Part shown: positions 1 through 6,020 of the stretch, in pieces | How the letters are laid out: each line of letters begins with the position of its first letter | Numbering within the stretch: position 1 is the stretch's first letter | NCBI GenBank assembly: GCA_023955225.1 | Contig: JAGSGJ010000055.1 | Coordinates: 1-8,670 of the forward strand | Reading direction: 5' to 3' | Source: Sulfurovum sp. | GTDB taxonomy: Bacteria; Campylobacterota; Campylobacteria; Campylobacterales; Sulfurovaceae | Length of the DNA: 8,670 nucleotides | Notes under the pieces: model-generated | The model's database searches: none | The model's input: only the letters and a program-made list of their open reading frames with translations | What the model was told of the DNA's origin: nothing | Program-made: the position numbers and the translations under genes

Positions 1-632
1 CTTTAGGCGAAAATGTGAAAGCTGCCACTATGGATAAGCTTCCAAAGTATTTGAACCGTTATCGTCTGCTTTTCTCAGCTACTGCAGCCAGAGAATCGAT
101 TATTACCCAAGACCTTATAGAGAATGAAACCTTGCCAAGACTCTGGTTTGATATGGCAATTCCCAGAGATATCGAAGATATGGAGTTAGAAAAATTACAA
201 CTTTTCCGTATTGATGATCTTCGTGCCATCTCCCAAGACAATCATGCATTACGTGAAGAACAAGCCGTAAAAGCAGGGGAAATAGTAGAAAAATATAAAG
301 AGGAGTTTTATGGATGGCTTAGAGCACTCTCTATAGAACCGGTTATCAAAGAAATGAGAGAACAGGTAAATGAAGCAATAGATGCTGAAATGAAAAGAGC
401 TATCAAAAAAGGTTTTGTACCAGCAGAAACCGAAGCCAACATGCGCAAAATGGCAGAGCAAATGTTTAAACGTTTTTTACATGAACCAACGCAAAACCTG
501 AGACACTCTTCTACAGAGAAGAAAAATGCAAACTGCATAGAATCAATAAAAAAAATGTTTAATATAGATACAGAAAACATGGACTTAAAACAGTATAAAA
601 ATGACCATCATACAAAAGGATACAGCGCGTGA
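1..632 (+). CDS. hemA: Glutamyl-tRNA reductase, C-terminal part (5' end outside the window)
   Basis: Glutamyl-tRNA reductase makes glutamate-1-semialdehyde from Glu-tRNA with NADPH, the committed step of C5-pathway heme synthesis in the cytoplasm. The frame is open from base 3 (209 residues visible), so the internal GTG at 15 is not a start; the catalytic N-terminal domain lies upstream. Visible are the end of the NADPH-binding domain (FSATAARESIIT), the family hallmark LWFDMAIPRDIED, a linker helix (LRAISQDNHALREEQAVKA), then the helical dimerisation domain (WLRALSIEPVIKEMREQV) and the usual ending MFKRFLHEPTQNLRH followed by a polar tail with a last short helix (CIESIKKMFNID). The stop overlaps the proS start by 4 nt (GTGA), so the two genes are probably translationally coupled. 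The identification is secure; only the truncation limits it. Confidence 0.95.
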   Translation, partial: LGENVKAATMDKLPKYLNRYRLLFSATAARESIITQDLIENETLPRLWFDMAIPRDIEDMELEKLQLFRIDDLRAISQDNHALREEQAVKAGEIVEKYKEEFYGWLRALSIEPVIKEMREQVNEAIDAEMKRAIKKGFVPAETEANMRKMAEQMFKRFLHEPTQNLRHSSTEKKNANCIESIKKMFNIDTENMDLKQYKNDHHTKGYSA

Positions 633-2149
633 GATTTTCAAAATTATTAATCCCTACAACCAAAGAGACACCAAATGACGCAACATTGGCAAGTCATATC
701 TACCTTATGCGAGGTGGGTTTATACAGTCAGTAGGCGGCAGTGGACTCTACAACTTTTTGCCATTAGGTAAAAAGATACTTGATAAAGTACATGCAGTGG
801 TGAAAGAGGAGTTAGATAAAGCAGGATGTCAAGAGGTGAGTCTTTCTTTTGTTACCCCCGCAGCACTTTGGAAAGAGAGCGGTCGTTTAGAGAAGTATGG
901 TAAAGAATTATTACGTTTTAAAGACCGTAAAAACAATGACTTCATCTTGGGACCAACCCATGAAGAAATGATGGTAAACCTGGTCAGACAAACAGTAAAA
1001 AGTTATAAACAACTTCCTTTAAATGTGTATCAGATAAATCTCAAGTTCCGTGATGAGATAAGACCAAGATTTGGTCTTATGCGTGGACGAGAGTTTTTGA
1101 TGAAAGATGCCTATAGTTTCCACGCTTCTACAGAAGATATGCAAAGAGAATTTGCACTGATGGAAGAGACGTATAAAAAAATATTCACACGCCTTGGTCT
1201 AGAGTTTAGAGTCGTAGATGCAGACTCTGGTGCGATCGGTGGATCGGGCAGTAAAGAGTTTATGGTCCTGGCTGACTCTGGTGAAGATACGATCGTGGTA
1301 TGTGATGACTGTGACTATGGAGCCAATATAGAAGCTGCTGTAGCAAAACCTAGAACATACGATCCCGCTAGAGAGATAAAAGTGATCACGATGAAAGCAC
1401 TTTATGATGAAGGTGTAACAAAAATAGTACATTTTGCCTTACCTGCATCTGTAGAACTTCAAGATGTGAAAGCATGTAATGCAGTCAATGCAAATGACCT
1501 TGTCGAACATGAAGAGACAGAGACGATAGAAACACTGGTTGTAGACAATGCGTTAGAAGGCGTAGACACCCTTAGTGCAGAAGATAAATCGTATACGGAT
1601 ATATCTGCTGTTCAAGAGGGAGACTCTTGTACTACATGTGGTGGATTATTGCGTTATACTAAGGGTATAGAAGCAGGGCACATTTTCCAATTAGGAACAC
1701 AATACTCTGAACCGTTAGCAGCAAACTTTTTAGATGAAAATGGAAAAGCTAAACCGATGGTTATGGGAACCTATGGTATAGGTGTGAGTCGTTTACTTGC
1801 AGCTATCATTGAGCAAAATCATGATGATAAAGGGTGTATTTGGACGAAAGAGTCTGCACCGTTTGATCTGCAGATCATTGTTTCCAATATCAAAGATGAT
1901 GAGCAGGTAGCTTTAGGTGAAAAACTTTATGTAGCGATGTTATCCAAAGGTGTGGATGTACTGCTTGATGAAAGAAAAGACCGATTTGGTGCAAAAATGA
2001 AAGACTATGAACTCATCGGTGTACCTAATGCAGTGGTCATAGGTAAAAAACTGGCAGATGGTGTGGTAGAGTTTATGAGCAGAGACGGCATGGTTAAAGA
2101 AGAAATGTCTGTTGATACTATAGCTGCTTTCCTGGCTGAAAGATTTTAA
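629..2149 (+). CDS. proS: Prolyl-tRNA synthetase (bacterial type) with a shortened editing domain
   Basis: Class II aminoacyl-tRNA synthetase charging tRNA-Pro in the cytoplasm, 506 residues. Start is GTG at 629, overlapping the hemA stop; AAAAGGA at 614-620 is a well-placed ribosome binding site and MRFSKLLIPTTKE is a typical ProS N-terminus. Landmarks: motif 1 region GLYNFLPLGKKI (39-50), GPTHEEMM (108-115), motif 2 RDEIRPRFGLMRGREF (141-156), motif 3 GTYGIGVSRLLAAIIEQN (380-397), and the anticodon-binding domain from about 412 with LLDERKDRFGAKMKD. Between motifs 2 and 3, the INS editing domain spans only about residues 232-330; E. coli-type enzymes carry about 180 residues there and total about 570. 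Flanking CDDC (225-228) and CTTC (334-337) pairs are kept and could form a metal site. K281 in ELQDVKAC appears to match the conserved lysine of the editing site, but the usual RGD and GAN elements are absent. The catalytic core looks intact. Confidence 0.96.
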   Translation: MRFSKLLIPTTKETPNDATLASHIYLMRGGFIQSVGGSGLYNFLPLGKKILDKVHAVVKEELDKAGCQEVSLSFVTPAALWKESGRLEKYGKELLRFKDRKNNDFILGPTHEEMMVNLVRQTVKSYKQLPLNVYQINLKFRDEIRPRFGLMRGREFLMKDAYSFHASTEDMQREFALMEETYKKIFTRLGLEFRVVDADSGAIGGSGSKEFMVLADSGEDTIVVCDDCDYGANIEAAVAKPRTYDPAREIKVITMKALYDEGVTKIVHFALPASVELQDVKACNAVNANDLVEHEETETIETLVVDNALEGVDTLSAEDKSYTDISAVQEGDSCTTCGGLLRYTKGIEAGHIFQLGTQYSEPLAANFLDENGKAKPMVMGTYGIGVSRLLAAIIEQNHDDKGCIWTKESAPFDLQIIVSNIKDDEQVALGEKLYVAMLSKGVDVLLDERKDRFGAKMKDYELIGVPNAVVIGKKLADGVVEFMSRDGMVKEEMSVDTIAAFLAERF

Positions 2150-2150
2150 G

Positions 2151-2573
2151 ATGATATTTCTGATCATACCTTTTTTCCTCATAGAACTTTACCTTTCGTT
2201 AAAGACTGGAGAGACCATAGGTTTCTTTTTGTCAGTCGTGTGGATCATACTTAGTTTTGCTCTAGGTATGATGCTTTTACAAAAGTCATCACAAACGATG
2301 ATGGGAAATATGCAGTCGATGAGACAGGGTAAACTTGATATGAGAAGATTTCAAAATGCAAGCATGTCTTATTTTATCGGTGCGATACTTCTTATTATTC
2401 CTGGAGTATTTAGTGACTTCTTAGGCATAATCGCACTTTTTTACACGGTTTATTTACAATTTATTGCTAAAATAACACCTGAACGGACAACACATTTTAC
2501 CAAACAAGGAGATGATAATGTCATTGATGTCGAAATTATTGATGAGCACAGTCGCAGCGACCGTAGCTCTTAG
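2151..2573 (+). CDS. FxsA-family integral membrane protein
   Basis: Small inner-membrane protein of 140 residues resembling the FxsA family, whose E. coli member was named for suppressing F exclusion of phage T7; its molecular role is not established. Hydrophobic segments lie at about 1-17 (IELYLSLKTG follows), 23-45 and 72-105. The segment IGAILLIIPGVFSDFLGI matches the family's conserved L-L-x-x-P-G-x-x-x-D-x-x-G core, and the charged C-terminal tail with DVEIIDE is also typical. It starts 1 nt after the proS stop with only a weak ribosome binding site (GAAAGATTTTAAG), suggesting translational coupling to proS. Its last 56 nt overlap the next gene in a different frame, so the C-terminal tail is dual-coding. 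A membrane protein in the same place between proS and hemC in Campylobacter jejuni (recalled, not checked) supports the assignment. Confidence 0.85.
   Translation: MIFLIIPFFLIELYLSLKTGETIGFFLSVVWIILSFALGMMLLQKSSQTMMGNMQSMRQGKLDMRRFQNASMSYFIGAILLIIPGVFSDFLGIIALFYTVYLQFIAKITPERTTHFTKQGDDNVIDVEIIDEHSRSDRSS
2506..2511 (+). promoter_or_regulatory. Ribosome binding site fixing the start of the disulfide protein gene
   Basis: AAGGAG lies inside the end of the fxsA-like gene. It abuts the ATG at 2512 (no spacing) but stands 6 nt before the ATG at 2518, which is therefore the better start; the ATG at 2527 would have a 15 nt spacer. Confidence 0.75.
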
Positions 2574-3351
2574 TGCAAATGCACAGCCAGATAATAAACA
2601 ATTACTTAAATATGTTAAAAAAGCCGTGGTGAAAAACCCACAAGTAACAGTAAAAGGTGTAACAGTTCTTGAGTCTAAAACAGATGAAAGATTAGCGGGA
2701 TGGACCATTCTCTTAACCACTATGGATTTAGAGTATCAGAAAAAAGAGATCCATGCCCCAGAAATGATGTTTGTGAAAGATGGACTTGTCACAGGACATT
2801 TAGTGGACTTGAAAACGGGAAATGACTATAGAGATGAGATCAAACCTAGCGTACCTCAGAGTTATTATGATGATGCACACCTACTTTTTGGTAATAAGGA
2901 TGCAGCACATAAAATACTTATCTTCTCTGATCCTCAATGTCCATTCTGTCAAGAAGTAGTACCGGAAATCTTTAAAGCATCTAGAGAAAACCCTACAAAA
3001 ATTGCAGTGTATTATTATCACTTGCCATTGCTTCGTATACATCCTGTTTCAGATATCCTGACACGTGTGATGCATGTTGCACAACATGAAGGTAAAATGG
3101 ATGTGGTTGACAAGATCTATTCACTGAAGATCGATCCAAGAGAGACAGATATGACAAAGATACTTTCTGCAGTTAAAAGCCATGCAGAGTATAGTGTGAC
3201 TGCCGCACAGGTAGATGCAAATGAAGTAAAAAAAGCATTAAAAGAAGATGAAATAGCTGCGGGTAAAATGATGGTTTCAGGTACACCGACTATCTATATA
3301 GATGGTGAGTGGGATAAAATGCGTAACGGGTATAAAAAGCTTATAAAATAA
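2518..3351 (+). CDS. Exported DsbC/DsbG-like thiol-disulfide protein
   Basis: Predicted periplasmic thioredoxin-fold protein of 277 residues, probably a disulfide isomerase or reductase. A signal peptide is visible at 1-22 (hydrophobic run SKLLMSTVAATVALSANA, likely cut at ANA|Q). Residues about 25-125 form an N-terminal region like the dimerisation and linker part of DsbC/DsbG, followed by the thioredoxin domain: ILIFSDPQCPFC with the CPFC active site at 141-144, a helical insertion (about 165-235), and the cis-proline loop SGTPTIYIDG (T256-P257). The CPFC dipeptide differs from the CGYC of E. coli DsbC, and the protein is longer than DsbC (about 236 mature plus signal). The start at 2518 follows the AAGGAG at 2506. 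The gene overlaps the FxsA-like gene by 56 nt and precedes hemC by 55 nt. Which of isomerase, reductase or oxidase it is cannot be settled from sequence; the gene symbol is therefore left blank. Confidence 0.88.
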   Translation: MSLMSKLLMSTVAATVALSANAQPDNKQLLKYVKKAVVKNPQVTVKGVTVLESKTDERLAGWTILLTTMDLEYQKKEIHAPEMMFVKDGLVTGHLVDLKTGNDYRDEIKPSVPQSYYDDAHLLFGNKDAAHKILIFSDPQCPFCQEVVPEIFKASRENPTKIAVYYYHLPLLRIHPVSDILTRVMHVAQHEGKMDVVDKIYSLKIDPRETDMTKILSAVKSHAEYSVTAAQVDANEVKKALKEDEIAAGKMMVSGTPTIYIDGEWDKMRNGYKKLIK

Positions 3352-3396
3352 TATAGTTAGTATGTGTATAGGGCTTTGTCTTATGCAGATGTATAC

Positions 3397-3401
3397 AAGG
3401 G
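3397..3401 (+). promoter_or_regulatory. Ribosome binding site fixing the hemC start
   Basis: AAGGG is 5 nt before the GTG at 3407. The in-frame ATGs at 3362, 3383 and 3389 have no comparable purine-rich site, and HemC proteins normally begin right before the LIIATR strand, so GTG at 3407 is preferred. Confidence 0.7.
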
Positions 3402-3406
3402 TAACA

Positions 3407-4360
3407 GTGGAAAAATTAATTATCGCAACAAGAGCAAGTAATCTTGCTCTATGGCAGGCATATTACATTAAAGAAAGAATCGAAACATCGTTTCCGGAAA
3501 TTACAGTGGAACTCAATGAGATCACGTCCAAAGGTGACAAAATATTGGACAAACCGCTTGCACTCATAGGTGGAAAAGGGCACTTCACAAAAGAGCTTGA
3601 AGATGAGATGCTTGAAGGTAATGCAGACCTTGCCGTGCATTCACTTAAAGATGTACCTACGTATATCCCTGAAGGTCTAGAGCTATGTGCCATTACGACA
3701 CGTCAAGACCAAAGTGATGTATTGCTTTCTCATACGTATAAAAGTTTAGATGATCTTCCTCAAGGTGCAGTCGTTGGGACAACAAGTCTTAGAAGACGTA
3801 TGCAACTTCTTGAGAAGCGTCCAGACCTTAAAGTAAAAGAACTTAGAGGAAATGTTAACACGAGGCTAAGAAAGCTCAAAGAAGGGCAGTATGATGCGAT
3901 TATACTTGCATATATTGGACTTTATAGACTTGATTTACTTAAGGACATTCCTTTTGTTGAAAAGTTGGATTTTTGTATACCGCCTATGGGACAGGCAGCC
4001 TTAGGTATTGAAATTGTAAGTGCTGATGACAGAATCCGTGAAATAGCGATGACATTAAATGATGAAAACTCTTTTATCTGTACAAAATTAGAACGTGATT
4101 TTGTCTCTAAGATAGGAGCAGGATGTTCTGCTCCTGTAGCTGTTAATGCCATCATTTCTGGTGATGATATCACGGTTAAAGCAATGCTTGGTTACCCAGA
4201 CGGTACAAATATTATGCATAAAGAACTGACATCAAAGGTAAGTGAGTGTGATACACTAGGTCAACAATTAGCTGCAGCAATGATAGCTGACGGTGCCCTA
4301 GATATACTCGAAAAAGCAGAAGAGATAGCATTTAAAGATGAAATGCCAGAAAGGTTATAG
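3407..4360 (+). CDS. hemC: Porphobilinogen deaminase (hydroxymethylbilane synthase)
   Basis: Condenses four porphobilinogen molecules into hydroxymethylbilane in the cytoplasm, the third common step of heme and other tetrapyrrole synthesis. The 317-residue product from the GTG at 3407 has the normal family length (about 305-320). Visible hallmarks: N-terminal LIIATRASNLALWQA, SKGD (41-44), HSLKDVPT with catalytic Asp82, GTTSLRRRMQLL, ELRGNVNTRLRKL (cofactor and substrate contacts), and GAGCSAPVAV, where Cys240 should carry the dipyrromethane cofactor. No key residue is missing. It is the last gene of the hem cluster; hemA at its head supplies the same pathway. Tandem in-frame ATGs upstream would add up to 15 residues (MCIGLCLMQMYTRVT) without resemblance to the family, so they were not used. 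Confidence 0.96.
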   Translation: MEKLIIATRASNLALWQAYYIKERIETSFPEITVELNEITSKGDKILDKPLALIGGKGHFTKELEDEMLEGNADLAVHSLKDVPTYIPEGLELCAITTRQDQSDVLLSHTYKSLDDLPQGAVVGTTSLRRRMQLLEKRPDLKVKELRGNVNTRLRKLKEGQYDAIILAYIGLYRLDLLKDIPFVEKLDFCIPPMGQAALGIEIVSADDRIREIAMTLNDENSFICTKLERDFVSKIGAGCSAPVAVNAIISGDDITVKAMLGYPDGTNIMHKELTSKVSECDTLGQQLAAAMIADGALDILEKAEEIAFKDEMPERL

Positions 4361-4391
4361 TTGAATTTTAAAGCAATTGGTCGCTTGAGCA

Positions 4392-4422
4392 TTACGCTGA
4401 GTAAATCGTAGTGATAGCGTAG
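4392..4422. other. Stem-loop in the convergent intergenic region
   Basis: TACGCT (4393-4398) pairs with AGCGTA (4416-4421), extendable by one wobble pair at each end, with a loop of about 15 nt. It lies 31 nt after the hemC stop. It lacks a following T-run, so it may be a transcript-end structure or a remnant of an intergenic repeat rather than a terminator by itself. Confidence 0.35.
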
Positions 4423-4425
4423 GAA

Positions 4426-4444
4426 AGATAGGCTTTGCCTATTT
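4426..4444. terminator. Possible bidirectional terminator hairpin between hemC and the minus-strand gene
   Basis: ATAGGC (4428-4433), loop TTT, GCCTAT (4437-4442) is a perfect 6-bp stem, extendable to 8 with a G-U pair. It sits 9 nt past the stop codon of the minus-strand gene and about 65 nt past the hemC stop. The flanking T-runs are short in both directions (TTT), so efficiency is uncertain. A second copy of GCCTATT at 4449-4455, reaching into the minus-strand stop codon, could pair alternatively with ATAGGC. Confidence 0.45.
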
Positions 4445-4453
4445 GACGGCCTA

Positions 4454-5944
4454 TTAAAAAAACATTTTTATAAAAGATGCGGCGGTACCTGTCGCCATAT
4501 CTTCTGCAGCTCCCTCCATAGGCATACTTCTCATGGTTTTAGTGGCACCTTTCCCCATCATTGAATCTAACTGTTTTCCCATTTGATACTTTATAAGTTT
4601 TTGTATATTTAGATTTACGTCTGTATCATCAATTGAGCCATATACTTCCCCTGAAAATTCTTGTTCTTGCATTTTAAAGTCAAAGTATGCATTGATACTG
4701 TTTTTGTCAGTATCTATTTTTGTATTTGTCAAAAAAAGGTGACTGTTGTCGTTTGAAAGCTTCAAATCTCCTACAAGAATGCCGTTATGATAACTGGTAT
4801 CCAAAGTACTATTATCAAAGGTTTCTTCTTGCAGTAAAACACCGGTTTTTTCACGAATAACATTTACAAGTTCGGCATGTACAACTTTTGCATTTGTGAG
4901 TTTTGTGTTGCTTACCAAGGTTTTTTGTATGAAATTGTAATATATATCACCTGTGGTATCTGCTTCTATCATGGGCGGGTAAGGAAAAATTTTCATGAAA
5001 TCCATAAAAGAAACGGCTTCTAATTTTAGATGCAAGCCATCTTTTTCAAAAAGATAATCCATCATCCCTCCATAGGATTTAGAGAGACCGGAAATACTTA
5101 AATACTTGTCAAACGTTATTTCTCCCATAGCATAGAATGGGCCTAAGTATTTGTATCCTAAGAGAGTTTCTAAGTGAGACAGATCCTTTATATCAAGGAT
5201 ATAAAATGCTTTTGCAATCTTTTTATCTTGGTCATAATGTCCATTTGAAATATTGAGTTTTAAGTAAGATGAAGTGATGTCTGCGAGAAAGGTATGTTTC
5301 ATACCAGCTATATTTACTTTTGTATGTAAATTTAAAGGTATACCAGAGAAGTTATTGTCTTTGACATCATAGGTAATTGAACCCTGATTATTGTCTTTCT
5401 CCATCAATTTAAAATTTACGTCAACATTCGCATTACCTTTAATGAGAGCATCATAACCCATCAGTGTAAAGAGTTTAGTTGAATTGATATCTCGCATAGT
5501 GAGGTTTAGATCTTCTATTTTATCGGTAAACTTGAGAGCATTGTAGATGATATTCCCATCTAATGCTTTTCCTTGCCCTTGTATATGCATACGAGAATAT
5601 GGTCCATTGATATGTCCATTAATATCGATGGTGTCGTCAATTTCACAAACATCACTTGCTATACACTCACTTGTGAGTTTGTAATCCATATCAAGCGAGC
5701 TGTAAGAGATATGGCCACTAAGTATGAGTTTAGCTTTTTTTTCTATATTCATTTTAATAACAATATATGGATATTGATCTAGCTCTATGGACTTCACTTC
5801 TACTTCCAACCCTGATTTCTTACTAAGTTTATGGCTTGCAAAGTGATACACATAGGTATTGCCGGAAGAGGTATAGAAAAGGTAATAAAGTCCGATAAAG
5901 ATAAGGACTATAGTATAAATAAAATATTTTAAAAAAGTAGGCAT
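4454..5944 (-). CDS. Membrane-anchored periplasmic beta-rich protein, one-domain paralog (AsmA/TamB-like candidate)
   Basis: A 496-residue protein that I do not recognise with certainty. The N-terminus has a short basic stretch (MPTFLK) and one transmembrane helix (about 7-25), so the rest is expected outside the cytoplasm. Residues about 60-440 are one copy of the domain found twice in the neighbouring gene, with the landmarks LDMDYKLTS (84-92), the Cys pair C94/C100, GQGKALDG (123-130), LLGYKYLGPFYAMGE (261-275), GLSKSYGGMMDY (286-297), DTTGDIYYNF and INAYFDFKMQEQEFSG (417-432). Alternating polar/hydrophobic stretches suggest beta-strands. The segment GSIDDTDVNLNIQKL resembles the end of AsmA/DUF748/TamB-type domains; then follow a Met/Lys-rich helix (QLDSMMGKG), an Ala/Gly-rich stretch and a terminal FF. 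AsmA-like proteins act in envelope lipid or outer-membrane homeostasis, but this function is inferred only. A weak AAGG 12 nt before the ATG and a candidate promoter precede it. It converges on hemC. Confidence 0.85.
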   Translation of the reverse strand: MPTFLKYFIYTIVLIFIGLYYLFYTSSGNTYVYHFASHKLSKKSGLEVEVKSIELDQYPYIVIKMNIEKKAKLILSGHISYSSLDMDYKLTSECIASDVCEIDDTIDINGHINGPYSRMHIQGQGKALDGNIIYNALKFTDKIEDLNLTMRDINSTKLFTLMGYDALIKGNANVDVNFKLMEKDNNQGSITYDVKDNNFSGIPLNLHTKVNIAGMKHTFLADITSSYLKLNISNGHYDQDKKIAKAFYILDIKDLSHLETLLGYKYLGPFYAMGEITFDKYLSISGLSKSYGGMMDYLFEKDGLHLKLEAVSFMDFMKIFPYPPMIEADTTGDIYYNFIQKTLVSNTKLTNAKVVHAELVNVIREKTGVLLQEETFDNSTLDTSYHNGILVGDLKLSNDNSHLFLTNTKIDTDKNSINAYFDFKMQEQEFSGEVYGSIDDTDVNLNIQKLIKYQMGKQLDSMMGKGATKTMRSMPMEGAAEDMATGTAASFIKMFF

Positions 5945-5977
5945 ACTGAGAAGAGACCTTATGTATTATTCTTTAGT

Positions 5978-5988
5978 ATCATACCATA
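5978..5988 (-). promoter_or_regulatory. Candidate extended -10 promoter of the one-domain paralog
   Basis: Read on the minus strand, TATGG-TATGAT fits the extended -10 form TnTGnTATAAT (hexamer at 5983-5978), placing transcription start near 5971 with a leader of about 27 nt. A TTGATA at 6009-6004 is 20 nt upstream, too far for an ideal -35, though -35 boxes are poorly conserved in Campylobacterota. The 76-nt gap after the upstream paralog makes an own promoter plausible, but co-transcription is equally possible. Confidence 0.35.
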
Positions 5989-6020
5989 GAATGGATGAAT
6001 AAGTATCAAATACTACAAGG

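Noticed and set aside
15..17. GTG as the start of the first gene
   Set aside because: The frame is open to the window edge and the residues belong to the middle of HemA; the gene starts outside the window.
2512..2514. ATG as the start of the disulfide protein
   Set aside because: It directly abuts the AAGGAG ribosome binding site with no spacer; the ATG at 2518 has a normal spacing.
3362..3364. ATG as the hemC start
   Set aside because: It adds 15 residues unlike HemC N-termini and has no ribosome binding site; GTG at 3407 has both.
3365..3397. TGTATA/TATACA stem before hemC as a regulatory hairpin or riboswitch
   Set aside because: Only six A/T-rich pairs with a 21-nt loop and no further conserved structure; no known heme-responsive RNA resembles it.
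5573..5782. Plus-strand open frame, with a similar one at 8358-8555
   Set aside because: Both lie antisense to the same region of the two paralogs; their similar placement follows from the paralogy, and neither encodes a recognisable protein.
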